Assembly (NCBI GenBank): GCA_030830245.1
Contig: JAURNJ010000110.1
Location: 1 to 15,876 of the forward strand
From: Novosphingobium sp.
Lineage (GTDB): Bacteria > Pseudomonadota > Alphaproteobacteria > Sphingomonadales > Sphingomonadaceae
Direction: 5' to 3'
DNA: 15,876 bases
Shown: positions 1 through 6,644 of the stretch, piece after piece
How positions within the stretch are numbered: position 1 is the stretch's first letter
How the letters are laid out: every line of letters starts with the position of its first letter
The notes under the pieces: generated by a model
Seen by the model: the letters and a program-made list of their open reading frames with translations, nothing else
Database searches by the model: none
What the model was told of the DNA's origin: nothing
Made by a program: the position numbers and the translations under genes

Positions 1-762
1 AACGCCGATGGCTCGATGCCCAAGGGCCTGACCCTGCGCGCTCTGGTGCCAAATGCGATAACCGCAGCGGCCTTGTGCGCCGGGCTGACAGGAATCCGTT
101 TCGCCATTACCGGCGACTTCCGGATGGCGGTCGCGGCGGTGATTTTTGCCGGAGTGCTCGACGGCATCGACGGGCGGATTGCGCGGTTGTTGAAGGCGCA
201 GTCCCATTTCGGCGCCGAGCTAGACAGTCTGGCTGACAACGTCTCGTTCGGGGTTGCTCCCGCACTGGTGCTGTTCATGTGGTCGTTGCAGGACGTGCCG
301 CGATTCGGCTGGTTCGCCGCGCTCGCCTTCGCGGTGTGCATGGCGCTGCGGCTGGCGCGCTACAATGCGCGCATCGACATGCCCGACGAGCCGCGCAAGC
401 AGGCTGGCTTCCTTACCGGCGTACCCGCGCCGGTGGGGGCGGGCCTCGCCTTCCTGCCCATGTATCTGTCGTTCGTTACCGGCCGTCCCGAATTCTCTGA
501 CCCGCGGCTGGTTGGAGTCTGGCTGGTTGCGATTGCCTTTCTGGCGATCTCAAGCCTGCCTACCTTGAGCTGGTCTAAATTGCGGCCTCGGCGCAGCCTG
601 CGTCTCGGCATGATCGCCATTGCCGGTCTGCTGTTCGCCGCGCTGTTGACTGAGCCATGGCTGGCGCTGGTGGCGATCTGCGCGATCTATCTGGCGCTGA
701 TCCCGGTGGGCGCGATAGCTTATGCGAGGGTCAGGCGGCAGCGCGCAAGCCGGGAAGCCTGA
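1..762 (+). CDS. pssA: CDP-diacylglycerol--serine O-phosphatidyltransferase (phosphatidylserine synthase), 5' end probably outside window
   Basis: This inner-membrane enzyme joins CDP-diacylglycerol and L-serine to give phosphatidylserine, the precursor of phosphatidylethanolamine. The CDP-alcohol phosphatidyltransferase signature is complete. Counting from the in-frame Met at base 16, D49 and D52-G53 are followed by A56-R57, then eight residues, G66, D70 and D74, exactly in the D-xx-DG-xx-AR-x8-G-xxx-D-xxx-D pattern. Several hydrophobic segments follow (about 75-125, 135-160, 165-185 and 200-240). The frame is open to base 1, and the Met at 16 has no Shine-Dalgarno sequence before it, so translation probably starts upstream of the window. 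From base 16 the product is 248 residues, normal for the shorter sphingomonad-type enzyme. The 3' end overlaps the convergent small gene by 32 bases. Identity is secure; only the start is open. Confidence 0.93.
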   Translation, partial: NADGSMPKGLTLRALVPNAITAAALCAGLTGIRFAITGDFRMAVAAVIFAGVLDGIDGRIARLLKAQSHFGAELDSLADNVSFGVAPALVLFMWSLQDVPRFGWFAALAFAVCMALRLARYNARIDMPDEPRKQAGFLTGVPAPVGAGLAFLPMYLSFVTGRPEFSDPRLVGVWLVAIAFLAISSLPTLSWSKLRPRRSLRLGMIAIAGLLFAALLTEPWLALVAICAIYLALIPVGAIAYARVRRQRASREA

Positions 763-985
763 CCGCCCGGCGCCCGGAGAAATCGGGACGCAGGACATCG
801 GCTGCGCAGCGAACATCGAGCGAAACGGTGGTCAACCGCAATTCCTGCTCCTCGGGGAGATAGCGTGCCGCATCGCGCAGCGCGACGACCGCAGGCCAGT
901 AGGCCCGCAGCGTCGTCGCCATGGTTGCCACGGCGAACCCGGTTCCAGCCAGGAACAGCCCGGCAATCAGTACAGTGAGCGTCAT
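731..985 (-). CDS. Small single-pass membrane protein, candidate SOS-regulated gene
   Basis: I do not recognise a named family. The 84-residue product begins MTLTVLIAGLFLAG and has one hydrophobic segment at about residues 3-25, followed by a mostly soluble Arg/Leu/Ala-rich tail with an acidic PEEQE patch. It looks like an N-terminally anchored inner-membrane protein. I chose the ATG at 985 because AAGGAAG lies 7 bases upstream on the minus strand and the signal-anchor then starts at once. An upstream in-frame ATG at 1039 would add 18 Arg/Cys-rich residues and has no comparable site. The gene converges on pssA and overlaps its last 32 bases. Two GTTC-N7-GTTC boxes and a TTGACA hexamer lie 72-124 bases upstream of the start, pointing to LexA control. 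Coding status is inferred from start context, ribosome-binding site and a coherent membrane topology. Confidence 0.7.
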   Translation of the reverse strand: MTLTVLIAGLFLAGTGFAVATMATTLRAYWPAVVALRDAARYLPEEQELRLTTVSLDVRCAADVLRPDFSGRRAVRLPGLRAAA

Positions 986-1056
986 CTTCGCGCTTCCTTT
1001 CCTTCGCCGCCTGCATGTCTGTTGGCAGGCAGTGGACAACTTGTGGGGAACAGTGC

Positions 1057-1071
1057 GTTCACCAAACGTTC
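1057..1071 (-). promoter_or_regulatory. LexA (SOS) box, proximal copy
   Basis: A perfect GTTC-N7-GTTC direct repeat (GAAC-N7-GAAC on the minus strand) with spacer accaaac. This is the known LexA operator form in Alphaproteobacteria. It ends 72 bases upstream of the small minus-strand gene start and sits 27 bases, start to start, from a second perfect copy. Two perfect copies so close are unlikely by chance, which supports a real operator. Confidence 0.7.
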
Positions 1072-1083
1072 CATGCGCCTCGT

Positions 1084-1098
1084 GTTCCTTATTCGTTC
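1084..1098 (-). promoter_or_regulatory. LexA (SOS) box, core promoter copy
   Basis: A second perfect GTTC-N7-GTTC repeat, spacer cttattc. On the minus strand it starts 5 bases downstream of a TTGACA hexamer, so it occupies the would-be -35/-10 spacer, as many SOS operators do. LexA bound here would block RNA polymerase reading toward the small gene at 985. Confidence 0.75.
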
Positions 1099-1103
1099 CG
1101 CTG

Positions 1104-1109
1104 TGTCAA
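1104..1109 (-). promoter_or_regulatory. Candidate -35 element for the small minus-strand gene
   Basis: The minus strand reads TTGACA, the exact sigma-70 -35 consensus, just upstream of a LexA-type box. The hexamer 17 bases downstream (AACACG) is a poor -10, so only half of the promoter is convincing. Confidence 0.4.
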
Positions 1110-1117
1110 CCGCTTAT

Positions 1118-1132
1118 TTTCACGAAATGTTC
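1118..1132 (-). promoter_or_regulatory. Degenerate third LexA-like half-repeat
   Basis: Reads TTTC-N7-GTTC, one base off the perfect repeat, 34 bases start to start beyond the core copy and upstream of the TTGACA hexamer. It could be a weak cooperative LexA site; on its own it would not be called. Confidence 0.3.
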
Positions 1133-1289
1133 CACATGCAATTTTGGCTGGATTTGGCGGGGCAAAGGCGCTAGTGGCACCTCCGTCGCGAGCGAACCTG
1201 CCTTTCTGGCATTTCGGGGTGCGGCAAATCCACATGGAAAGCACTGACATCCCGGTGCCGCAGCGGTAGCGATCCGCACGGTCCATCAG

Positions 1290-1317
1290 CTTTCCAGAGG
1301 CGAAACCGGAAAGGAAA
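1290..1317 (+). promoter_or_regulatory. rpsB leader hairpin overlapping the ribosome-binding site
   Basis: CTTTCC (1290-1295) can pair with GGAAAG (1308-1313) around a 12-base loop. The 3' arm runs into the AAGGAAA Shine-Dalgarno sequence (1311-1317) six bases before the rpsB ATG. This could let S2 or RNA folding modulate initiation, as S2 does in other bacteria. The stem is only six base pairs, so this is tentative. I found no convincing rpsB promoter between 1099 and 1290. Confidence 0.35.
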
Positions 1318-1322
1318 TCCCT

Positions 1323-2135
1323 ATGGCGGCTCCAGTCGTCACCATGCAGCAATTGATCGAGGCCGGCGCACACTTCGGCCACCAGACCCACCGCTGGAAT
1401 CCGCGGATGAAGCCGTATATCTTCGGTGCCCGCAACGGGGTTCACATCATCGACCTGTCGCAGACCGTACCGCTGTTCGCGCGCGCGCTCGAATTCGTTG
1501 CCGCGACCGTTCAGGCTGGCGGCGAGGTGCTGTTCGTCGGCACCAAGCGCCAGGCGCAGGAGCCTTTAGCCCAGGCCGCGCGTGCTTGCGGCCAGCACTT
1601 TGTCAACCACCGCTGGCTGGGCGGCATGCTCACCAACTGGAAGACGATTTCGCAGTCGATCAAGCGGCTGAAGTCGCTTGAGGAGCAGCTTTCGGGCGAC
1701 ACCGCGGGCCTGACCAAGAAGGAAGTGCTCCAGCTCACGCGTGAGCGCGACAAGCTCGAACTGTCCCTGGGCGGCATTCGCGACATGGGCGGCATCCCCG
1801 ACGTGATGTTCGTGATCGACGTCAACAAGGAAGAGCTCGCAGTCAAGGAAGCCAACGTGCTCGGCATTCCGGTCGTCGCGATCCTCGATTCGAACGTCGA
1901 TCCGCATGGCATCGCCTTCCCGGTTCCCGGCAATGACGACGCCAGCCGCGCCATCCGCCTCTACTGCGACGCGGTGCGCGAGGCAGCGACCAAGGGCGGC
2001 CGCGAGCAGATGGCGGCTTCGGGCGTGGACATGGGTGCGCTTGACGAGCCGGAGGTCGAAACGGCAATCGTCGAGGTGCCCGCAGTCGCAGAAGCACCGG
2101 CGGCCGAAGCGCCCGCCGAGGACGCGCAGGCCTGA
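1323..2135 (+). CDS. rpsB: 30S ribosomal protein S2
   Basis: S2 is a structural protein of the small ribosomal subunit, bridging head and body near S1, and is needed for initiation. The N-terminus carries the S2 hallmark [13 protein letters not shown] and IIDLSQT, and the middle has the typical [11 protein letters not shown] and [13 protein letters not shown] blocks. The 270-residue length is about 30 longer than the Escherichia coli protein. The extra is a low-complexity Ala/Glu/Pro tail from about residue 243, common in alphaproteobacterial S2. AAGGAAA lies six bases before the ATG. It is the first gene of an rpsB-tsf pair transcribed away from the LexA-box region. The next gene starts 99 bases on, and the gap holds two hairpins. 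Confidence 0.98.
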   Translation: MAAPVVTMQQLIEAGAHFGHQTHRWNPRMKPYIFGARNGVHIIDLSQTVPLFARALEFVAATVQAGGEVLFVGTKRQAQEPLAQAARACGQHFVNHRWLGGMLTNWKTISQSIKRLKSLEEQLSGDTAGLTKKEVLQLTRERDKLELSLGGIRDMGGIPDVMFVIDVNKEELAVKEANVLGIPVVAILDSNVDPHGIAFPVPGNDDASRAIRLYCDAVREAATKGGREQMAASGVDMGALDEPEVETAIVEVPAVAEAPAAEAPAEDAQA

Positions 2136-2141
2136 CATCGC

Positions 2142-2165
2142 GTCGGGAACGGCAAGGTTCCCGGC
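2142..2165 (+). other. First rpsB-tsf intergenic hairpin
   Basis: Bases 2142-2150 pair with 2157-2165 (core CGGGAAC/GTTCCCG, with one wobble and one further G-C pair) around the loop GGCAAG. It starts seven bases after the rpsB stop. No T-run follows, so it is more likely an mRNA-end stabiliser, processing site or weak attenuator than a full terminator. Confidence 0.55.
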
Positions 2166-2183
2166 CCCTGTCACCGAAATGCA

Positions 2184-2211
2184 GCATTGGCGGGCCATCG
2201 GCTCGCCATGC
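2184..2211 (+). other. Second rpsB-tsf intergenic hairpin
   Basis: TGGCGGGCC (2188-2196) pairs with GGCTCGCCA (2200-2208) through nine pairs, including one G-U, around an ATC loop. Three more outer pairs (2184-2186 with 2209-2211) form past a single bulged T at 2187. It ends about ten bases before the tsf Shine-Dalgarno sequence. No T-run follows. It may tune the S2 to EF-Ts ratio. Confidence 0.55.
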
Positions 2212-2234
2212 TCCCAGATTGAAGGATACAGCTC

Positions 2235-3176
2235 ATGGCTTACACAGCCGCTGACGTGAAAAAGCTGCGCGAAATGACCGGCGCAGGCATGATGGACTGC
2301 AAGAAGGCCCTGGACGAGGCCAACGGCGATTTCACCGCCGCCGAGGACGCGCTGCGCGTCAAGGGCCTTGCCGCCGCCGCCAAGAAGTCGAGCCGCACCG
2401 CCGCCGAAGGCCTGGTCGGCGTGGCCGTTTCCGGCAACAAGGGCGTCGCTGTCGAGGTCAACTCGGAAACCGATTTCGTTGCCAAGAACGACCAGTTCCA
2501 GGACTTCGTGCGCAACACTACGCAGGTTGCCCTTGCTGCTGCCAGCGATGATGTCGAGGCGCTCAAGGCCGCGGCCTATCCCGCTGGCGGCACCGTCGGC
2601 GATGCGCTAACCAACAATGTCGCCACCATCGGCGAGAACCAGCAGTTGCGCCGGATGAAGACGGTTTCCGTCTCCGAGGGTGTGGTCGTGCCCTACGTGC
2701 ACAATGCCGCCGCCCCCAGCCTGGGCAAGATCGGTGTGCTCGTCGCGCTTGAAAGCTCGGGCGACAAGGGCAAGCTCGAGGACCTTGGCAAGCAGCTGGC
2801 GATGCACATCGCCGCCGCTTTCCCGCTGGCGCTGTCCGCCGACGATCTCGATCCCGAAGTGCTTGAGCGCGAGCGCCGCATCGCGCTCGACAAGGCGACC
2901 GAGGAAGCCGCCACCAGCGGCAAGGAAATCCCCGCCGAGATTCTCGCCAAGCGTGCCGATGGCGCTGCCGCCAAGTTCGCCAAGGAGAATGCCCTGCTGA
3001 GCCAGGTCTTCGTCATGGACAACAAGACCCCGATTGCTCAGGTGGTCGAGCAGGCGGGCAAGGATGTGGGCGCGCCGGTCAAGCTGACGGACTATGTGCG
3101 CTTCCAGCTCGGCGAAGGCATCGAGAAGGAAGAAAGCGATTTCGCTGCGGAAGTCGCGGCGGCTGTCGCTGGCTGA
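2235..3176 (+). CDS. tsf: Translation elongation factor Ts
   Basis: EF-Ts is the guanine-nucleotide exchange factor that releases GDP from EF-Tu in the cytoplasm. The N-terminal UBA-like domain (about residues 1-55) carries [19 protein letters not shown], and the core EF-Tu contact motif TDFVAKN is at residues 79-85. Two core subdomains and a C-terminal segment follow, giving 313 residues against 283 in Escherichia coli. AAGGA lies eight bases before the ATG. The gene is cotranscribed with rpsB, as in most bacteria, and a strong intrinsic terminator begins 30 bases after its stop. Confidence 0.98.
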   Translation: MAYTAADVKKLREMTGAGMMDCKKALDEANGDFTAAEDALRVKGLAAAAKKSSRTAAEGLVGVAVSGNKGVAVEVNSETDFVAKNDQFQDFVRNTTQVALAAASDDVEALKAAAYPAGGTVGDALTNNVATIGENQQLRRMKTVSVSEGVVVPYVHNAAAPSLGKIGVLVALESSGDKGKLEDLGKQLAMHIAAAFPLALSADDLDPEVLERERRIALDKATEEAATSGKEIPAEILAKRADGAAAKFAKENALLSQVFVMDNKTPIAQVVEQAGKDVGAPVKLTDYVRFQLGEGIEKEESDFAAEVAAAVAG

Positions 3177-3206
3177 CCGCTCCACTACTTCCATACCAGA
3201 CAAGGC

Positions 3207-3240
3207 AAGGGCCGGGGGCAGTCGCTTCCCGGCCCTTTTC
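3207..3240 (+). terminator. Intrinsic terminator of the rpsB-tsf operon
   Basis: GGGCCGGG (3209-3216) pairs perfectly with CCCGGCCC (3228-3235) around an 11-base loop; two A-T pairs extend the base, and TTTT (3236-3239) follows directly. A textbook Rho-independent terminator 30 bases after tsf. Confidence 0.9.
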
Positions 3241-3246
3241 CTTGGC

Positions 3247-3269
3247 GCGCGCACTGGTAATGTGCGCGC
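3247..3269. repeat. Perfect inverted repeat upstream of the short ORF
   Basis: GCGCGCAC (3247-3254) and GTGCGCGC (3262-3269) form a perfect eight-base inverted repeat with loop TGGTAAT, ending four bases before the Shine-Dalgarno sequence of the ORF at 3285. It could be an operator, an RNA hairpin affecting that ORF, or a relic; it has no T-run. Confidence 0.45.
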
Positions 3270-3284
3270 AGGCAAGGAGAGGCC

Positions 3285-3527
3285 ATGAACGATATGAGCA
3301 GCATCGCCGCGTCCGGCTCCGATGAGCGGCGCTCCGCCGCCATCGCCGCAAGCAAGGTCGAGTTTCCGGCTTACGCCCGTCGCGCCGACACCTTCGCGCT
3401 GGTTCGCACCTTGCTGCGCAGCCCCTCGGCGCAACAGGACCTTCCGCTAACGGGGGAGATTCCCGGTGTCGGGCCCGAGCAAAAGCTGGTCATCATGCTC
3501 GACGGCGAGCTTCACCGCCGCCGCTGA
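3285..3527 (+). CDS. Short ORF of unknown function, probably the truncated N-terminus of a longer gene
   Basis: The 80-residue product is not confidently recognised. It starts with a strong Shine-Dalgarno sequence (AAGGAGA, 3274-3280, four bases before the ATG) and has normal high-GC codon use, so it was a real translation start. It contains FPAYARR, QQDLPLTGEIPGV and ends LVIMLDGELHRRR followed by TGA. The last stretch resembles the segment leading into helix C of cytochromes P450 (a DG-x-x-H-R-R-R pattern), but that is a guess from memory. The stop comes at a GC-rich CCGCCG tract where the downstream sequence switches, out of frame, into the middle of a TPR-type protein. The most economical reading is a 5' gene fragment left by a deletion. 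A complete small gene is possible. Confidence 0.5.
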   Translation: MNDMSSIAASGSDERRSAAIAASKVEFPAYARRADTFALVRTLLRSPSAQQDLPLTGEIPGVGPEQKLVIMLDGELHRRR

Positions 3528-3802
3528 TCTATTTTTACCGCAGCTATGTCGATCGCGGCGAGTGGCCGACCCCACTGGCAGTGCAAGGGCTGGAGCGCGC
3601 GGTCGAACTTGCGCCGTTCGATCTTGCCTTGCGGATGAACCTTGCGCAGCAGCAAATTTCTGAAGGCCGCTTCGCCGCTGCGCGCAACAACCTGAAGCCA
3701 CTAGCGTTTTACCCTCATCCCAATCCGAGCAGCGAAGCCGCCAAAGCGCAGCTCACGGAAATCGAAGGCAAGCCGGACAAGCTGACCACTGCAGGCAAGT
3801 AA
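3518..3802 (+). pseudogene. C-terminal remnant of a TPR-type protein
   Basis: This frame encodes a coherent C-terminal piece of about 94 residues, starting PPLIYFYRSYVDRGEWP and continuing through a TPR-like pair of helices (LAVQGLERAVELAPFD, then LRMNLAQQQISEGRF, then LKPLAFYPHPN). It resembles the end of the longer periplasmic TPR proteins common in sphingomonads. The protein sense begins in mid-repeat at about 3518, inside the end of the preceding ORF, and no plausible start or signal peptide precedes it. A GTG at 3581 could initiate 73 residues but has no good ribosome-binding site and would split a TPR. I read it as the surviving 3' end of a gene whose front was deleted. It ends nine bases from the convergent SDR gene. 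Confidence 0.6.
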
Positions 3803-3811
3803 GCGCCACGT

Positions 3812-4561
3812 TCAACTCCGCATCGACATCCCCGCATCGACCGAGATCACCTGTCCGTTGATCCATTCCCCATCCGCCGACAGCAGCATCGCGACCATCG
3901 CCGCGATGTCGTCGCCGGTGCCGACGCGCGGGCTCTTCATCGCCATCTTGTAAAGCTCCATCTGCGGGAAATCCTCCGGCAGGATCGCTCCGGGCGCGAC
4001 CGCGTTGCAGCGAATGCCCTGCTTGCCCCAGGTGGCCGCGACATGGCGCACGAGCTGGTTGATCCCGGCCTTCGACACCGCATAGGCAAGGCGGATCGGC
4101 TCAGCGGCATGGGCCGCGCCCGAACTGGTCAGCACGATGGCGCCATCCTGTGCATCGATCATCGCGGGCAGGGCGCGCCGCACGCAGGCGAGATGGCCGG
4201 TGAGGTTGGTGCGCAGGGTCAGCTCCCAGGTCTCGATATCGATGTCGAGAGCGCCCAGATCCTTCTCGTACATCAGCTTGAGCGCCGCGCCGTTGCCATG
4301 CAGGCGCAGGATCGGGCCGAGTGCCTTTTCCGCTTCGCTGAAGGCCGCGTCGATCGAGCCATGGTCGGCAAGGTCGAGATAGGCGGCATGGGCCTCGCCG
4401 CCCTGATCGGCGATACTTTTCGCGACCGCCGAGGCCGCTGCCTCGTCGATGTCGGTCACGAACACTCGCGCGCCTTCGCTCGCCAGTCTGTGGCACGTCG
4501 CGGTGCCGAGCCTGCCGGCTCCGCCCGCCACGAATACGGCTTGTCCTTCCAGTCTGCGCAT
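3812..4561 (-). CDS. SDR-family NAD(P)-dependent oxidoreductase
   Basis: A classical short-chain dehydrogenase/reductase of 249 residues, substrate unknown. The Rossmann glycine motif is G13-G14-A-G16-R-L-G19, and the acidic D37 at the end of beta-strand 2 favours NAD(H). N119, S147, Y160 and K164 form the usual tetrad (S-x12-Y-A-V-S-K). The C-terminus has the common SDR ending ([11 protein letters not shown]). The normally conserved NNAG motif reads HGNGAA at residues 88-93, a departure that may alter the cofactor-site loop. The start is supported by GGAGGG three bases before the ATG. The gene stands alone, divergent from pyrH and converging on the remnant TPR fragment, so the context does not reveal a pathway. 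Confidence 0.9.
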   Translation of the reverse strand: MRRLEGQAVFVAGGAGRLGTATCHRLASEGARVFVTDIDEAAASAVAKSIADQGGEAHAAYLDLADHGSIDAAFSEAEKALGPILRLHGNGAALKLMYEKDLGALDIDIETWELTLRTNLTGHLACVRRALPAMIDAQDGAIVLTSSGAAHAAEPIRLAYAVSKAGINQLVRHVAATWGKQGIRCNAVAPGAILPEDFPQMELYKMAMKSPRVGTGDDIAAMVAMLLSADGEWINGQVISVDAGMSMRS

Positions 4562-4592
4562 GGTCCCTCCGTTCTGCGCGCCAAGTCGATGC

Positions 4593-4619
4593 TTGGCATT
4601 CTGCCTTCGCGCTTATAGA
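4593..4619 (+). promoter_or_regulatory. Candidate sigma-70 promoter for the pyrH cluster
   Basis: TTGGCA (4593-4598) and TATAGA (4614-4619) are separated by 15 bases, or 16 if the -35 is shifted one base to CTTGGC. A start site near 4626 would leave about 30 bases of leader before pyrH. It lies in the 95-base divergent space shared with the SDR gene. The spacer is a little short. Confidence 0.45.
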
Positions 4620-4656
4620 GCGTCGCCACAGCCTACAACCGGGATCGCGTCGTTCG

Positions 4657-5379
4657 ATGAGCTTGCCAAAGATGAAACGCGTGTTGCTCAAGCTTTCGGG
4701 CGAGGTCCTGATGGGCGCGCAGGACTATGGCATCGATCCGGAATTCGTCGCCGAATTGGCCAAGGAAGTGAAGGCGGCCAAGGAAACCGGCCTCGAGATC
4801 TGCCTGGTGATCGGCGGCGGCAACATCTTTCGCGGCATGGCAGGAGCGGCCAGGGGCATGGACCGCGCCCAGGCGGACTACATGGGCATGTTGGCGACAG
4901 TGATGAATGCGCTCGCCATGCAGAGCGCGCTTGAGCAGCTTGGCGTGCCCACTCGCGTCCAGTCGGCGATCGAGATGGACAAGGTGTGCGAGCCGGTGAT
5001 CCGCCGTCGGGCCGAGCGGCATCTGGAAAAGGGCCGGATCGTGATCTTTGCCGCCGGTGTCGGCGCACCCTATTTCACCACCGATTCAGGCGCGGCGCTG
5101 CGCGCGGCGGAAATGAAATGCGATGCTCTGTTGAAGGGCACCAGCGTGGATGGCGTCTATGACAGCGATCCGAAGAAGAATCCTGCTGCGAAGCGATATG
5201 ATACCGTCGGTTACGATACGGTTCTGGCAAGCAATCTCAAGGTGATGGACGCCAGCGCTGTGGCCCTGTGTCGCGACAATTCGATCCCGATCGTGGTGTT
5301 CTCGATCCGCGAACGGGGCAATCTCGCCAAGGTGCTTTCGGGCAATGGCGTGCAGACGATAGTTCAACAGGAGGCTTGA
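4657..5379 (+). CDS. pyrH: Uridylate (UMP) kinase
   Basis: Cytoplasmic enzyme phosphorylating UMP to UDP with ATP, feeding pyrimidine nucleotides and UDP-sugars; bacterial PyrH is hexameric and typically GTP-activated and UTP-inhibited. Amino-acid-kinase-fold motifs are clear: KLSGEVL near the N-terminus, GGGNIFRG around residues 52-60, [10 protein letters not shown] in the UMP/ATP site and [13 protein letters not shown] toward the C-terminus. The 240 residues match the family. The Shine-Dalgarno sequence is weak (GGGATCG lies too far upstream), but the start fits the conserved N-terminus. The stop codon directly abuts the frr ATG, and the frr ribosome-binding site AGGAGG lies within the last codons, so the two are coupled. 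Confidence 0.97.
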   Translation: MSLPKMKRVLLKLSGEVLMGAQDYGIDPEFVAELAKEVKAAKETGLEICLVIGGGNIFRGMAGAARGMDRAQADYMGMLATVMNALAMQSALEQLGVPTRVQSAIEMDKVCEPVIRRRAERHLEKGRIVIFAAGVGAPYFTTDSGAALRAAEMKCDALLKGTSVDGVYDSDPKKNPAAKRYDTVGYDTVLASNLKVMDASAVALCRDNSIPIVVFSIRERGNLAKVLSGNGVQTIVQQEA

Positions 5380-5937
5380 ATGGCCAAGTATGACAAGGCC
5401 GATCTCGAACGGCGCATGGAAGGCGCGGTGGAATCGCTGAAGAGCGACTTTTCCGGCCTGCGCACCGGCCGCGCGAACACGACCCTGCTCGATCCGGTCA
5501 TGGTGGAAGTCTATGGCTCGCACATGCCCCTGAACCAGGTCGCCTCGGTCTCCGCGCCCGAACCGCGCATGCTTTCGGTGCAGGTGTGGGACAAGTCGAA
5601 CGTCGGACCCGTGGAAAAGGCGATCCGCTCTGCCGGTCTGGGCCTGAACCCGATCAACGACGGCAACACCCTGCGCCTGCCGATCCCCGATCTGACCGAG
5701 GAACGCCGCAAGGACCTGGCCAAGCTTGCCGGAACCTATGCCGAGAACGCGCGCATCGCGATCCGCAACGTGCGCCGCGATGGCAACGATGCTCTCAAGG
5801 AAGACGAGAAGAAGAAGGAAATCTCTGAGGACGAGCGCAAGCGGGGCGAGGAAGAGGTGCAGAAGCTGACAGACCGGATGATCAAGGCGGTCGATGATGA
5901 ACTGGCTCGCAAGGAAAAGGACATCCTCAGCCAGTGA
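5380..5937 (+). CDS. frr: Ribosome recycling factor
   Basis: RRF acts with EF-G to split post-termination ribosomes. The 185-residue length equals that of Escherichia coli RRF. Domain I helix 1 contains [13 protein letters not shown], domain II the VEVYGS and PLNQVASV region, and the C-terminal helices hold the invariant NVRRDGND block. A perfect AGGAGG (5369-5374) sits five bases before the ATG, which follows the pyrH stop with no gap. The stop overlaps the GTG start of uppS. The pyrH-frr-uppS-cdsA order is conserved across Proteobacteria. Confidence 0.98.
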   Translation: MAKYDKADLERRMEGAVESLKSDFSGLRTGRANTTLLDPVMVEVYGSHMPLNQVASVSAPEPRMLSVQVWDKSNVGPVEKAIRSAGLGLNPINDGNTLRLPIPDLTEERRKDLAKLAGTYAENARIAIRNVRRDGNDALKEDEKKKEISEDERKRGEEEVQKLTDRMIKAVDDELARKEKDILSQ

Positions 5938-6644
5938 CCGTGCCTGCCGTTGCTTCGGGCGGGCCGGAAGGCGGCCGCGCCCGCCATGTCGCGATCATCA
6001 TGGACGGCAATGGGCGCTGGGCAAAAAAGCGCCACCTGCCGCGCGCAGTCGGCCATCAGCGCGGGGTAGAGGCAGTGCGCAAGGTCGTGCGCGGTGCGGA
6101 GGGGCTGGGGCTTGAAGTGCTCACGCTCTATGCCTTCTCCACCGAGAACTGGCGGCGGCCCGAGGAGGAAATCTCCGATCTCATGGGCCTGATGAAACGG
6201 TTCATTCTCTCCGACCTCGAAGAGATGGCGGAAAACAACATTCGGTTGAAAATCATCGGCGATTACAAGGCGTTTGCACCCGATGTTGTCGAACTGATCG
6301 ACAATGCGCTGGCCCATACCGCAAGCAACACCGGCACGACGATCGCCGTGGCGCTCAATTACGGTTCGATGGACGAGATCGCCCGCGCTGCAAGCAAGGC
6401 GGCCAGCGAAGGGCCGATCACGCCCGAGACCATCGCCGCTCATCTCGACACTGCCGACCTGCCGCCTCTCGACCTGCTGATCCGCACTTCGGGTGAGGAG
6501 CGGCTCTCCAATTTCCTCTTGTGGCAGGCGGCTTATGCCGAGCTGTGGTTCACCGATGTGCTGTGGCCCGATTTCACCGCCGAACATCTGAAACAGGCGA
6601 TGGATGCCTTTGCCACCCGTGAGCGTCGCTATGGCGGGCGCTGA
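5934..6644 (+). CDS. uppS: Isoprenyl transferase (di-trans,poly-cis-undecaprenyl diphosphate synthase)
   Basis: This cis-prenyltransferase condenses isopentenyl diphosphate onto farnesyl diphosphate to make the undecaprenyl carrier for peptidoglycan and surface polysaccharides. The catalytic MDGNGRWA motif has its Asp at residue 24. [10 protein letters not shown] (allylic substrate and IPP site) and the [11 protein letters not shown] and LWQAAYAEL blocks near the C-terminus are all present. The length is 236 residues. Translation probably starts at the GTG overlapping the frr stop (GTGA); a second GTG two codons later (5940) is an alternative. The product works downstream of dxr, two genes on, which supplies its isoprenoid precursors. 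Confidence 0.96.
   Translation: MTVPAVASGGPEGGRARHVAIIMDGNGRWAKKRHLPRAVGHQRGVEAVRKVVRGAEGLGLEVLTLYAFSTENWRRPEEEISDLMGLMKRFILSDLEEMAENNIRLKIIGDYKAFAPDVVELIDNALAHTASNTGTTIAVALNYGSMDEIARAASKAASEGPITPETIAAHLDTADLPPLDLLIRTSGEERLSNFLLWQAAYAELWFTDVLWPDFTAEHLKQAMDAFATRERRYGGR

Noticed and set aside
1047..1070. GGAAC-N15-CGTT resembling an EcfG general-stress promoter toward rpsB
   Set aside because: The spacer is one or two bases short of the usual 16-17, and both halves overlap the GTTC repeats, so the match is probably incidental.
1030..1140. Three DnaA-box-like 9-mers (TTGTCCACT, TTCCCCACA, TGTTCCACA) near an AT-richer stretch, suggesting an origin
   Set aside because: Each matches only 7 of 9 bases of TTATCCACA, no oriC-type neighbours are present, and the LexA boxes explain part of the same bases.
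1144..1175. TTGGCT ... GCTAGT as a promoter for rpsB
   Set aside because: The spacer is 20 bases and both hexamers are weak; not strong enough to list as a feature.
1089..1445. A 118-residue minus-strand open frame across the rpsB start
   Set aside because: It is antisense to the conserved S2 N-terminus and the regulatory region, with no recognisable features or good start.
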